This document shows positions 37,340 to 46,243 of a DNA stretch of 49,701 nt, piece by piece. The stretch's first letter is position 1. Every line of letters starts with the position of its first letter. Source of the DNA: Actinospica acidithermotolerans (GTDB lineage: Bacteria; Actinomycetota; Actinomycetes; Streptomycetales; Catenulisporaceae); the NCBI RefSeq assembly GCF_018139625.1, contig NZ_JAGSOH010000048.1:1-49701 (forward strand). Direction: 5' to 3'. Below the pieces are notes generated by a model, which worked only from the letters and a program-made list of their open reading frames with translations, made no database searches and was not told where the DNA came from. Position numbers and translations under genes: made by a program.

Positions 37340-37930
37340 ATGCGGCGCATGGACCAGCTCGCCGAGGCGGACGCCGTCAAGGACTCCAAGTTCCTCGCCG
37401 GCGTCCTGCGCCACGATCCCGGCAAGATCGGCGTCACCCTCGACGCCGCCGGATGGGTCGACGTCGACGTGCTGCTCGCCGCGCTCAAGCGCCGCGGCCG
37501 CCGGATCGACCGCGCCCGGCTCGACTTCGTGGTCGAGCACAACAACAAGAAGCGCTTCGAGTACGACGAGTCCGGGGCGCGGATCCGCGCGAGCCAGGGC
37601 CACAGCGTGCCGGTCGATCTCGGCTACGAGCCGCAGGATCCGCCGGAGACGCTCTTCCACGGCACCGCGACGCGTTCGCTGGACTCGATCTTCGCCGAGG
37701 GACTGCTGCCCGGCGGCCGCCACCACGTGCACCTGTCGGTGGATGTGGAGACCGCGGTGAAGGTCGGATCGCGGCACGGCAAGCCCGTCGTGCTCGTCGT
37801 CGCGGCGGCCCGGATGCGCGCCGACGGCCGCGCGTTCTTCCGCAGCACCAACGGAGTCTGGCTCACCGAGCACGTGGCTCCGGAATACCTCTCGTTCGCG
37901 CAGCCGGATTCTGTCGGCCCCCCGGCTTAG
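37340..37930 (+). CDS. kptA: RNA 2'-phosphotransferase KptA/Tpt1
   Basis: This 196-aa NAD-dependent enzyme removes an internal RNA 2'-phosphate, releasing ADP-ribose 1'',2''-cyclic phosphate. The family pattern is visible: SKFLAGVLRHDPGKIGVTLD, GWVDVDVLL, NKKRFE, LFHGTATRSLDSI and HLSVDVETAVKVG. Bacteria lack the fungal-type tRNA splicing that creates its usual substrate, so its role is open. The VOC gene starts 9 bp after its stop, and the two are probably co-transcribed. Confidence 0.92.
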   Translation: MRRMDQLAEADAVKDSKFLAGVLRHDPGKIGVTLDAAGWVDVDVLLAALKRRGRRIDRARLDFVVEHNNKKRFEYDESGARIRASQGHSVPVDLGYEPQDPPETLFHGTATRSLDSIFAEGLLPGGRHHVHLSVDVETAVKVGSRHGKPVVLVVAAARMRADGRAFFRSTNGVWLTEHVAPEYLSFAQPDSVGPPA

Positions 37931-37939
37931 TCTGAGGGC

Positions 37940-38413
37940 ATGTCAGATCGCCACGCAACCCCGCCCGCCGTCCCCGCCCGCATCAGCCTGGTCACCCTGG
38001 GCTGCGCGAATCTGCAGACCCTCACCGAGTTCTACGCGCGGCTCGGCTGGCCGCAGGTGCTGCCCGCCGACGAGGGCGTGAGCTTCTTCCGGCTGGCCGG
38101 GGCGCTGCTCTCGCTCTACCCGGAGGCGGACCTCGCGGCCGACGCGATGGTCCCGATCGACCGCGGCACCGGGCAGTTCCGCACCCGCTCCACCCTCGCG
38201 ATCAACGTCGCCACGCCGGAGGAGGTCGATGCGGCGCTGGCGCACGCGGTCGAGTCCGGCGGCAGCATGGTGAAGCCGCCCCAGAAGGTCTTCTGGGGCG
38301 GCTACTCCGGCTATTTCGCGGATCCGGAGGGCAACCTCTGGGAGGTCGCCCACAACCCGTTCTGGCCGCTCGACGAGCGCGGCCTGCCGGTCATCCCGGA
38401 TCGCGCCGAGTAG
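37940..38413 (+). CDS. VOC-family (glyoxalase/dioxygenase-fold) protein
   Basis: The 157-aa protein has a paired beta-alpha-beta-beta-beta VOC fold: RISLVTLGCANLQTLTEFYARLGW, then WGGYSGYFADPEGNLWEVAHNPF with the typical metal-ligand Glu. The substrate is not predictable. GAGGGC precedes the ATG. Its stop lies 3 bp from the stop of the large convergent secreted-protein gene, without a visible terminator. Confidence 0.88.
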   Translation: MSDRHATPPAVPARISLVTLGCANLQTLTEFYARLGWPQVLPADEGVSFFRLAGALLSLYPEADLAADAMVPIDRGTGQFRTRSTLAINVATPEEVDAALAHAVESGGSMVKPPQKVFWGGYSGYFADPEGNLWEVAHNPFWPLDERGLPVIPDRAE

Positions 38414-38416
38414 AGA

Positions 38417-41197
38417 TCAGGAGCTCTGGAAGAACCCGGACACGTCGACGATCAGCTGGAGGCTGCCGGCGCTCTGGTTGTAGTAGTCGATGTCGCCGTC
38501 GCTGCCCGGCGCGCTGATGGACAGGTTCGGCACCGTCGCCCCCTTGACGAAGTTGAGCGTCGAGGTGGTCGGGATCACCGGGTACCCGTTCGATCCCTTG
38601 TTGTCCGGGAACACGATCAGGTCTCCGTTGACCGCCGTCGGCGCGGTCACCGTCGCGTTGGTCACCACACCGGTGATCAGGGGCTCCACGTTGCCCCAGA
38701 AGTCGGTGCCGAGCGGCAGGTAGTAGTAGTAACCGGAGGGCAGCGCGCCGCCCGTGATCTGCCGGGTGTCGAGGTAGCGGAACGGGGTCACCGGCTCGTA
38801 CGACGAGACGGACTCGGACATGTTCGCGGTGAAGTAGCCGTTCACGTCCACGATCATCCGCAGCGAGCCGCCGCCGGTCAGCACCACGTCGATGTAGCCG
38901 TCGGCGCCGACCGGAACGATCGCCGCGTTGGCGATGACCTGGTTGGCGGTGAAGTTGACGTTGGACACGCCCGGCACCGTGCCGTTGTCCGGGTACGCCC
39001 GGATGTATCCGGCGCCGGTCGGCGAGGCGACGGTCAGGTTCACCGCCACCGCCTTGACGTCCGCCGGCACCCCGCCGACGCCCGCGACCTTCAGCTTGAC
39101 CGGGTCGGACTCGGTGAGCGGCGCGTGGTGACCGCCGGTCGTGGTGCGCGTGTCGAGCAGCCGGACCGGAGCGGGCATCGAGGCGAAGCCGTCGGCCTGC
39201 GCCGGGGCGAAGTAGCCGGCCTCGTCGGCGACCAGGTCCACGGACCCGGTGCCGCCGTTGTAGAGCTTGATGTCGCCGTTGGTGCCGATCGGCACGATCG
39301 CCATGTTCGCGACGGTCTGCCCGACCCCGAAGTTCACGTTCGACGAGATCGGCACGGATGCGCCGGCCTCGTAGGCGGTGATGAAGCCGTGCCCCTTGGC
39401 GTCGGTGACCGTGATGTTCAGCGCGACGGCGGTCGCCGTGGACGGAACCGAGCCGACGCCGCCGATCGCGAGCGTCAGCGTCTTGCCGCTGCCGAGCGAG
39501 GCGATGACGCCGTTGGTGCCGGTGCCCTTGCGCGTGTCGAGCACCCGGACCGGTCCGACCGGCGTGTAGTCGGAGCCCGCGGTCTCCGCGCTGACGGTCG
39601 CCGACGAGGTGTCGCCGAAGGCGTCCGTGACGGTGACCGTGACGTTGTAGATGCCGGGGCTCGTGTACGTGTACATCTGGTTGCCGGTGGTCGACGCCGC
39701 GGTGGTCGCCGAGCCGTCACCCCAGTTGTACGTGTACGTCGCGTACGCGTCCCGCTGGACCGACGCGTCCGGGTCGGCGTACATGACGCGCGCGCTGTCC
39801 TGGTACACCGTCAGCGCGGCTGTCAACGAGGGCGCCACGTACTTCAGCGCGCCGCGGTCGGCGTACGAGCTGCGGCCGTTGAAGTCAGTGGTCAGATAAC
39901 CCGGCGCCGAGGTGTTCGCGGTTCCGACCGACAGCGAGGTGCTGGTCGGAGCGGCGTCGACGACCGGCGTGCCGCTCATGTTGCCGGGGGAGAGGAACAT
40001 CTCCGCGTCCCGCGTCGGGTCGACCGCGTCGTGAGCGCCCTGCGACACGGCGGTCTGGAACGCCGCGAGAGTCGCGTAGGTCGTACCGCTCCAGGAGTAC
40101 GCCGCGGTGCTTTCCGCGTCGAAGATGAAGTCGTTGTAGTCGGTCGTCGTCCCGGCGACCGAGGTCGAGTCGACCGTGACGTCCGGAGAGTACGTGGTGC
40201 ACGCCGACGCCGACGGGGCCTCGATCACGTTGTTCTCGATCGAGACGGACGTAGAGGTCGCGGTGACGTTCACGGCGCTGGGGCAGCTGCGCTGGATGGT
40301 GTCGCCGACGATGTCCAGGCCCTTGGCCGCGTCGGCCGCGATGCCGGTGCCGTTCAAGGTGTAGATGACGTCGGAGGCGAGCGTCACGTTCTGGTTGCCC
40401 GTCTCGACGTCGATCGCGTCGCCGGTGGTGGTGCTGGCGAGCGTCGAGCGGGTGACCGCGACGTTCGTCGAGTTCATGATGTTCAGCGTGTTGAGCTGGT
40501 TCTCGTCGACCAGGCTGTCCTGGTCGAGCGTGACGTTGCTGGAGCTGTACACCGTCGCCGTCGTCGCGGCGTTCGTCCGCAGCGCCAGGTTGCGGATGGT
40601 GATGCCGGTCGAGTTCGAGATGTCGAGCCCGTAGTAGCCCTGGCTCCGCGAGTCGCCGACGCCGCTGCCCTCGCCGACGATCGTCAGGTTGGACTTGCCG
40701 CTGATCGAGATGGACTCGTTGTACTCGTAATCGTCAGCGTAGTTGTTGTAGACCTCGATCGTGTCGCCCGACACGGCCGCGTTCACGGCCGACTGCAGCA
40801 GGCAGTACGGGTCGTCCGCCGTGCCGAGGCCGAGCTCCGAGGTGCACGGCGTGAGGTCCGGCTCGACGTAGATGATCGGGGTGGTGCCGGCGGTGGCCTT
40901 GGCGGTGCTGGAGGCCAGCACGGCGCGCTTGCCGACCGTGGTGTGCCCGGCCGCCTTGGCGGTCGAGCTGAACGACTTGTAACCCGACGCGGCGGAGCTG
41001 CCGGCGGCCTTGGCCACCGTGCGGCCGGAGCCGGCGGCCGACGACGCGTGCTGCGCCGTGGCGGCCTGCGCGGGTGCCCCGAGGAAGATGCCCGCGCAGG
41101 CCAGCGATACGCCGGCCGCCGCGAGGCGACGGAAATGAGACAACGATCCCCCAACCGGAAACCTGTGGACTTCAACTTCAGTCCGCAGGGTACTCAC
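38417..41197 (-). CDS. Large secreted beta-helix / PKD / triple-repeat surface protein
   Basis: The 926-aa protein has a signal peptide near residues 20-46 (cut near PAQA-ATA). A parallel beta-helix region follows (about 100-440, Asn/Thr/Ser-rich rungs such as ISNSTGITIRNLALRT), then a PKD-type domain (YTYNWGDGSATT, YTYTSPGIYNVTVTVTDAFG). Three tandem modules of about 120 residues follow. Each begins RVLDTR/RLLDTR/RYLDTR, carries [SN]xxNFxxxxxxxN and ends with D[VE]xG[YF]F. Such modules are common in secreted proteins of filamentous actinomycetes. A carbohydrate-binding or adhesive role is likely; no catalytic site is certain. Confidence 0.82.
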   Translation of the reverse strand: MSTLRTEVEVHRFPVGGSLSHFRRLAAAGVSLACAGIFLGAPAQAATAQHASSAAGSGRTVAKAAGSSAASGYKSFSSTAKAAGHTTVGKRAVLASSTAKATAGTTPIIYVEPDLTPCTSELGLGTADDPYCLLQSAVNAAVSGDTIEVYNNYADDYEYNESISISGKSNLTIVGEGSGVGDSRSQGYYGLDISNSTGITIRNLALRTNAATTATVYSSSNVTLDQDSLVDENQLNTLNIMNSTNVAVTRSTLASTTTGDAIDVETGNQNVTLASDVIYTLNGTGIAADAAKGLDIVGDTIQRSCPSAVNVTATSTSVSIENNVIEAPSASACTTYSPDVTVDSTSVAGTTTDYNDFIFDAESTAAYSWSGTTYATLAAFQTAVSQGAHDAVDPTRDAEMFLSPGNMSGTPVVDAAPTSTSLSVGTANTSAPGYLTTDFNGRSSYADRGALKYVAPSLTAALTVYQDSARVMYADPDASVQRDAYATYTYNWGDGSATTAASTTGNQMYTYTSPGIYNVTVTVTDAFGDTSSATVSAETAGSDYTPVGPVRVLDTRKGTGTNGVIASLGSGKTLTLAIGGVGSVPSTATAVALNITVTDAKGHGFITAYEAGASVPISSNVNFGVGQTVANMAIVPIGTNGDIKLYNGGTGSVDLVADEAGYFAPAQADGFASMPAPVRLLDTRTTTGGHHAPLTESDPVKLKVAGVGGVPADVKAVAVNLTVASPTGAGYIRAYPDNGTVPGVSNVNFTANQVIANAAIVPVGADGYIDVVLTGGGSLRMIVDVNGYFTANMSESVSSYEPVTPFRYLDTRQITGGALPSGYYYYLPLGTDFWGNVEPLITGVVTNATVTAPTAVNGDLIVFPDNKGSNGYPVIPTTSTLNFVKGATVPNLSISAPGSDGDIDYYNQSAGSLQLIVDVSGFFQSS

Positions 41198-41214
41198 ATC
41201 GCGTACTCCGTGAA

Positions 41215-41228
41215 CCTCATTAATGAGG
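41215..41228. promoter_or_regulatory. 14-bp palindrome upstream of the large secreted protein gene
   Basis: CCTCATTAATGAGG is a perfect palindrome 18 bp upstream of the ATG at 41197, in a short AT-rich region with TGTAAC nearby on the minus strand. It is placed like an operator over the promoter or leader. Confidence 0.5.
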
Positions 41229-41258
41229 ATTGTTACATTCCCCGGACGTGACAGCCTG

Positions 41259-41858
41259 TTACCCCCGGCCCTGGACCTCCCGCGCGGCCTCCTCGATGCG
41301 CGCGACGTATCCCCGCCACCAGTCCGCGTCGTGCTCCGGGAGGTTGGAGCTGCGCGCGGTCAGGCCCGCGGAGTCGTCGATCCGCTCGCGCAGGATGTCG
41401 GCATGCCCGGCGTGCCGGTTCACCTCGGCGATCACGTGGATCAGCATCTGCTGCAGGGTCGGGTGCCTGCGCTCCTCGGGCCACCACGGCACCGTGCCGC
41501 GCGCCTCGAGGTCCAGCGCGGCGATCGTGGCGTCGGCGTGCTCCCAGGCGCGCCGGTGCAGCTCCAGGATCATCTCCGTCGACTCCCCGGCCGGCACCCA
41601 CAGGTCGGCGTTGTTCTCCGCGTCCTCGTCGGTCCACGGCAGCGGCTCGGGGAACGGCCGATCGAATACGAACCCGAAGTAGCCCGCGCCCACGCACGCC
41701 ACGTGCTTGACCAGACCGAGCAGGTTCGTCCCCGTCGGCGTCAGCGGCCGCCGCATGTCGTACTGCGAGAGGCCCTCGAGCTTCCAGAGCAGCGCCTCAC
41801 GGGCGTTGACCAGGTAGCGCTGGGCGGTGGCCTTCGCAAGATCTTCGCTATCGCTCAT
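41259..41858 (-). CDS. DinB/DUF664 family protein
   Basis: The 199-aa four-helix-bundle protein of the DUF664 group is related to mycothiol-dependent enzymes. The C-terminal signature VIAEVNRHAGHADILRERIDD has the His residues that bind a metal, with an earlier His in LVKHVACVG. Thiol transfer or detoxification with mycothiol is the likely role. ATG 41858 was chosen because conserved sequence begins there (SDSEDLAKATAQRYL). Confidence 0.88.
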   Translation of the reverse strand: MSDSEDLAKATAQRYLVNAREALLWKLEGLSQYDMRRPLTPTGTNLLGLVKHVACVGAGYFGFVFDRPFPEPLPWTDEDAENNADLWVPAGESTEMILELHRRAWEHADATIAALDLEARGTVPWWPEERRHPTLQQMLIHVIAEVNRHAGHADILRERIDDSAGLTARSSNLPEHDADWWRGYVARIEEAAREVQGRG

Positions 41859-41995
41859 GTCCCCGAGTCTGCCATCCGGGACCGACAGGCCACGGTCTTC
41901 GCCGCAGCTTGTCCACGCCCTGGACCGGGCGGAGCAGATCATCCAGCACCATTTCGCGGACGTGCCCGGGGTGAAAGCGGCCCGCGCCACTGGTA

Positions 41996-42438
41996 TTGAC
42001 CATTACCGCGCTCGCTCTCGCGATTCTCGCACCTTTCGCCGGAGTGATCGTCGACCGTCTCGGCCGTAAACGCCTGTTGATCGTTTCGACGCTCTGCTCA
42101 GTGTTTTTCGGCACCGCGCCGCTTCGCAGCGCCGTCCGCCGCGCCGTCCGCCGCGCCCGCGGCCCTCGAGCGCCGTCCTTTCCCGTGGCGCGTCCTCGCC
42201 TCTCGGGTACGCCGGTCGCGGCGGCGGCACGGGCCTGTGGACGGCCGCGTTCTTCGGCGGCGAGTTCGCCTGCCCGCCGGTCCTGATCGGGCTGGAGGCG
42301 TTGGCCGGGAACCCGGCGTCGCCGGTGGGCGTCTTGGGTGTCGCGGCCTTCGTTCTCGCCGCCGGGCTCATGATCGCCGCGCGTCAGGGCGCTAATGCGA
42401 CACGCCCGGATGCGCGGATTATTTCCCGATCTTCCTAA
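41996..42438 (+). pseudogene. Decayed MFS transporter remnant
   Basis: The first segment (41996-42120) encodes LALAILAPFAGVIVDRLGRK, an MFS TM2 with motif A (D-R-x-G-R-K). A second segment in another frame (about 42205-42438) encodes GLWTAAFFGGEFACPPVLIG and VLGVAAFVLAAGLMIAAR, typical of the last two MFS helices, ending in TAA. The eight helices between are gone and replaced by a GCCGTCCGCCGC-rich stretch. The reading frame shifts between the parts. No intact gene can be drawn in the 647-bp gap 41859-42504. Confidence 0.65.
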
Positions 42439-42504
42439 CACTGAAGTAGGGTGCGGGGCCACACGCAGTCCAACTCCGCCCTATCGGCTACAAAGGATCC
42501 TTGA

Positions 42505-43803
42505 GTGCGCATCGGTTTCTTCAGCGACCGCTACTTACCATTCACTGATGGAATCGCGTGCTCCATGGAGGACGCGCGGCGCGAACTCGAGGATCTCGGG
42601 CACGAGGTTCACATCTTCGCGCCCAAGCCGGACCGGCGGTACTGCGAGCAGGCGCCGCGGGTCACCCGCTTCCCGGCCGTCAAGGGCCTCTTCTTCGACG
42701 ACTACCGGTGCAGCGTCTTCTACCCGCCGCGCACCCGCCGCGAGGTCGACAAGCTGGAGCTGGACCTCGTCCACTTCCACACCCCCGGCCAGATCGGCCT
42801 GTTCGGCGCGTACTACGCGCGCCGGCACGATCTGCCGCTGGTCACGACGTACCACACCGATCTCTACGCGTACGTCACCCACTACCCCGGGGTGCTCCCG
42901 GGCGTGGTCGCCCTCTCGATCCTGGCGCCGTACGTCACCGGCGGCGGCGCCGGCGAGCGGCGGATCTCGCGGTCCTGCGTGCGGCCGGAGCGCAGCATCG
43001 ACCGGTGGAACCAGAAGGTCGTCGAGCGCGGCATGACCTTGATCCACAACAGCTGCGACCTGGTCATCACGCCGTCGGCCAAGATGACCGCGCAGCTCGG
43101 CGGCTGGAACACCACGAGCCGGATCGCCACGCTGCCCAGCGGCGTCGACGAGATCCCGGCGACCGCGGCCGAGATCGAGGCCGCGCGGCGCGAGTACGGC
43201 ATCGCGGACGACGAGCAGGTCGTGCTCTACGTCGGCCGGATCGGCAGCGAGAAGAACCTCGGTGTCCTGATCGACGCGTTCACGCACGTCGCGCGCGGCA
43301 ACGCCAAGGCCCGCCTGATGCTGATCGGCCCCGGTGACGAGGAGAACAGATTCCGCGACCAGGCCGCGGCCACCGCGTGCGCCGGCCGGATCACCTTCAC
43401 CGGCCGCAAGCCGCGCGCCGAGCTCGGCGCGTACTACGGCCTCGCGGAGGTCTTCGCCTTCCCCTCGACCGCCGACACGCAAGCGCTCGTCGTCAACGAG
43501 GCCGCCTGGGCCGGGACGCCGATCGTGATGGTGGACCGGAACATCAGCCAGATCGTCGAGGACGGCGTCAGCGGCCTCTACGCCGCGAACGCGGCGGAGG
43601 ACTTCGCCGCCAAGATCAGCGCGCTTCTCGACGACCCGCGGCGCGCCAAGGCGCTCGGCGCGGTCGCCCGCGAGCGCGCCTCCAAGCTCACCGCGCGCGT
43701 CCAGGCCGGCAAACTCGCCCGGCTGTACGAGGAGACCCTCGCCAACGCCGCCCCCGGCGCCGCACCCGAGCCTCCCGAGATGCCGGCGCTGCTCGCCGCG
43801 TAG
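42505..43803 (+). CDS. GT4-family glycosyltransferase
   Basis: The 432-aa GT-B retaining glycosyltransferase starts MRIGFFSDRYLPFTDGIACS, with HFHTPGQIGL, YVGRIGSEKNL and LMLIGPGDEE. The nucleotide-sugar loop reads DTQALVVNEAAWAGTPIV, in which the first Glu of the usual E-x7-E motif is Asp. Closest in style are diacylglycerol- or phosphatidylinositol-linked glucosyl/mannosyltransferases. The GTG start has AAAGGA upstream. Codon 11 is TTA (42535-42537), which may make translation depend on the rare leucyl tRNA. Confidence 0.88.
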   Translation: MRIGFFSDRYLPFTDGIACSMEDARRELEDLGHEVHIFAPKPDRRYCEQAPRVTRFPAVKGLFFDDYRCSVFYPPRTRREVDKLELDLVHFHTPGQIGLFGAYYARRHDLPLVTTYHTDLYAYVTHYPGVLPGVVALSILAPYVTGGGAGERRISRSCVRPERSIDRWNQKVVERGMTLIHNSCDLVITPSAKMTAQLGGWNTTSRIATLPSGVDEIPATAAEIEAARREYGIADDEQVVLYVGRIGSEKNLGVLIDAFTHVARGNAKARLMLIGPGDEENRFRDQAAATACAGRITFTGRKPRAELGAYYGLAEVFAFPSTADTQALVVNEAAWAGTPIVMVDRNISQIVEDGVSGLYAANAAEDFAAKISALLDDPRRAKALGAVARERASKLTARVQAGKLARLYEETLANAAPGAAPEPPEMPALLAA

Positions 43804-43881
43804 TCGTCCGAGAGCGCTGGGAAGCGCTTCGGAAGCGCAACGGTGCTTTTCCGGGAACGGCCGCGCTGGTCGCATGAACCC

Positions 43882-44613
43882 ATGACGACACCTGTGCACG
43901 GTTCCTCTTCGCTAGAACCGCCGCAAGGCCGAGCCGGGGCGGTGGGGATCCCGGCTCGGCCACCCGGACGCAAGGCCGTGGGCATCTTCCTGGCGCCCGC
44001 GACCGGACGGGCGGCGGCGTTGGCCATCGCCGGGATCCCGCTGGCCGTATTCCTCGTCGCCGGCTTCGCGGCCGACGCCGCGGCCAATTCGGGCGGCGAC
44101 GGCGGACAGTCCCAGTCGCCGTACGGGCTCTCGCCGACCGTCGGGCAGTCGTATCCGGAATCTTCCGCGTCGTACCCGACCGACAGCACGGACTCGGGCC
44201 TCGTGGAGTCGACGGACTCGGCCTCCGACCACGGGTCCGCCACGGACTTCGCATCCGCGGTCTCCACAGACACCGGCAGTTCGACGGCGACGGGCACCGC
44301 GACCGCGTCGCCCTCGGCTACCGCGACCGGCCCGGCCGCCGTGGTCCTCGCCGCATACGCCGACATCAACAACCACGACTACGAAGGCGCCTACGCCCTC
44401 GGCCTGGACCTGAACGGCGAGTCGTACCAGGACTTCGCCAACGGCTACAGCACAACCCAGTCCGACACCATCACGATCACCGGCGTCAGCGGCGACGTCG
44501 TGGGCGTCTCACTGCTCGCGATCTCCACCGACGGCACCCAGAGCACGTACTCAGGCACATACACCGTGACCGGCGGAAAAATCACCGGCGCCGATCTCCA
44601 GCAGGTGAGCTGA
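43882..44613 (+). CDS. Membrane-anchored protein with NTF2-like C-terminal domain
   Basis: The 243-aa protein has a short cytoplasmic N-terminus, one TM helix (ALAIAGIPLAVFLVAGFAA) and a Ser/Thr/Asp-rich linker of about 90 residues. A C-terminal domain of about 90 residues follows (VVLAAYADINNHDYEGAYAL, then SGTYTVTGGKITGADLQQV), which resembles the NTF2/SnoaL-like fold seen in exported actinobacterial proteins. ATG 43882 is the likely start. Only 1 bp separates its stop from the next ATG, so it is the first gene of a three-gene operon with the 540-aa protein and the TIR-like protein. Confidence 0.75.
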   Translation: MTTPVHGSSSLEPPQGRAGAVGIPARPPGRKAVGIFLAPATGRAAALAIAGIPLAVFLVAGFAADAAANSGGDGGQSQSPYGLSPTVGQSYPESSASYPTDSTDSGLVESTDSASDHGSATDFASAVSTDTGSSTATGTATASPSATATGPAAVVLAAYADINNHDYEGAYALGLDLNGESYQDFANGYSTTQSDTITITGVSGDVVGVSLLAISTDGTQSTYSGTYTVTGGKITGADLQQVS

Positions 44614-44614
44614 G

Positions 44615-46237
44615 ATGACCGATACGCGCATCCCCGGATACGAATCCGACTCCTCGCTGCCGAACCCGGCGGGGATGGCACGCGTCCCGCGCCCCTACGC
44701 CCACAGCAACGCGACGCGGCTGCTGAGCGCGGGCGCGTACCTGGAGAAAGACTTCCGCACGGGGGTGATACGGGAGCTGGTCAGGGACTTCTACCGGGTC
44801 GTCGCCCCCTCGTACGGCTATGACGCGGTGACCGTCCTCGCGCACGCGCTGGCCGCGCGCAGCCTGCGCCGCAAGCAGCTCGCCGGGGTCTTCCTCGGCG
44901 AGCTGCTCACACTGATTCTGGCGAGCAAGGGCCTGCTGCCCGGCGTCAGCGCCGTGCTGATCGCGCTCTGGCTGCCGTGGGCGTTCTCGTTCCTGCGCCG
45001 AGTCGCCACGATGCAGGCGCTGATCACGTGGCTGAGCCCGCGGCCGTCGCCGAGCACCTCAGGGGCGGCCGACTACGAGTACGACTTCCCGGCCGACCGC
45101 GCGCTGACCCCCGAGCTCGTCGAGAAGATCGCGCTGCAGCAGGCGGGCGGACAGCAGGAGATCATGTTCGCGCGCGAGCGCTTCCGGCCCTTCGTCGGCG
45201 CCGGCTGGGACAAGGACGACTGGACCGCCGCCGCGCTGCTGCTGCCGATGAAGACCGACCCTACGCTGCGCGCCTATCTCAGGGACGAGGAGGACGAGGA
45301 AGAGGAGATCGAGCAGCCGCCGGTGATCCCGTTCACCGTGGAGGAGATCTCCGAATACGTCGCGCAGCGGCTCGAATCGGAGCTGCGCGACGACGCGCCC
45401 TACGGCGAGCAGATCGAGAACCTGGTCGTCGAGCGGCGCCGGTACAGCCGCGCGGGCTCGCTGCCGGCGAAGAAGCGGCTGTTCTGGCGCTGGCGGGGCG
45501 TGCTCCTGCTGCCGCCGTCCACGGTCGGCGAGATCGGGTCCTTCCGGCCCTTCGAGGACCGCGAGCAGTACGACGCCGCGCGCGAGTACCTGTGCATCCG
45601 GGTCGGCGCCTGGGACCAGGAGGTCGTGAACTCGATCTTCGTCGGCTTCGACGTGCGCGGGAACACGCTCTACAGCGAGTTCTACCCGCACGTGATGCCG
45701 CCGGTGCAGGCGAGCTTCCACCTCGTCGACCGGCTCCCGCAGCGGCTCGGCGTCAAACTGCTGCTGCGCATCGCGATCGACATCCCGCTGAGCCTGCCGC
45801 GCCAGATCTACAACACCTTCTGGGCCGCGCTGCGCGCGGCCTGGGCCCAGATCCGGCGCCTGGGCCGGGCGGCGATCGGCTTCGTCGGCGTGATCGACGG
45901 CAGCGACCTGCGCCTCGGCCGGTACGCGGTCGATCTGGTGGACACCGGCGCGAAGGTGAGCCTGCGCGAGCTGGCGGCCTCGCCGGACTACCACCACTTC
46001 TTCCAGAAGGCCGACCACACGAAGTACGTGCAGATCGTGCAGCGCCGCCTGCTCGAAGTGATGCGCGACTTCCTGATCGAGCACAACATCGACGTGTTCG
46101 ACCACGACCAGCGCGGCACCACGATCCTGGACAAGTCGACGCGCAACTACGGCGACGCGATCATCCACGGCAACGGCGTCATCAACCAGGGCGGCCGCGG
46201 CAACCGGCAGTCCTTCGGCCGCGGGCGGGGGGCGTGA
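44615..46237 (+). CDS. Uncharacterised 540-aa membrane protein ending in a motif shared with the TIR-like protein
   Basis: No known family is recognised. A TM hairpin lies at about 88-128 (GVFLGELLTLILAS and VSAVLIALWLPWAFSFL). An acidic run DEEDEEEEIEQ (about 224-234) and a large soluble region with a second hydrophobic, possibly membrane-associated segment (VKLLLRIAIDIPLSLPR) follow. The final residues 513-534 match residues 7-28 of the next protein without gaps: G[DN]AxIxGxG[VI]INQGG, three variable residues, then RQ[ST]F. Overlap-like spacing on both sides (1 bp and 6 bp) shows an operon. A sensor or scaffold that recruits the TIR-like partner is inferred. Confidence 0.8.
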   Translation: MTDTRIPGYESDSSLPNPAGMARVPRPYAHSNATRLLSAGAYLEKDFRTGVIRELVRDFYRVVAPSYGYDAVTVLAHALAARSLRRKQLAGVFLGELLTLILASKGLLPGVSAVLIALWLPWAFSFLRRVATMQALITWLSPRPSPSTSGAADYEYDFPADRALTPELVEKIALQQAGGQQEIMFARERFRPFVGAGWDKDDWTAAALLLPMKTDPTLRAYLRDEEDEEEEIEQPPVIPFTVEEISEYVAQRLESELRDDAPYGEQIENLVVERRRYSRAGSLPAKKRLFWRWRGVLLLPPSTVGEIGSFRPFEDREQYDAAREYLCIRVGAWDQEVVNSIFVGFDVRGNTLYSEFYPHVMPPVQASFHLVDRLPQRLGVKLLLRIAIDIPLSLPRQIYNTFWAALRAAWAQIRRLGRAAIGFVGVIDGSDLRLGRYAVDLVDTGAKVSLRELAASPDYHHFFQKADHTKYVQIVQRRLLEVMRDFLIEHNIDVFDHDQRGTTILDKSTRNYGDAIIHGNGVINQGGRGNRQSFGRGRGA

Positions 46238-46243
46238 CCGACG

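Noticed and set aside
39125-41251. 708-aa plus-strand open frame opposite the large secreted protein
   Set aside because: It is a GC-driven shadow; the minus frame has a signal peptide and domain repeats.
41999-42286. Intact 96-aa membrane protein
   Set aside because: Only the first 40 residues are MFS-like; then it runs into an Arg/Ala-rich filler while the true MFS C-terminus continues in another frame.
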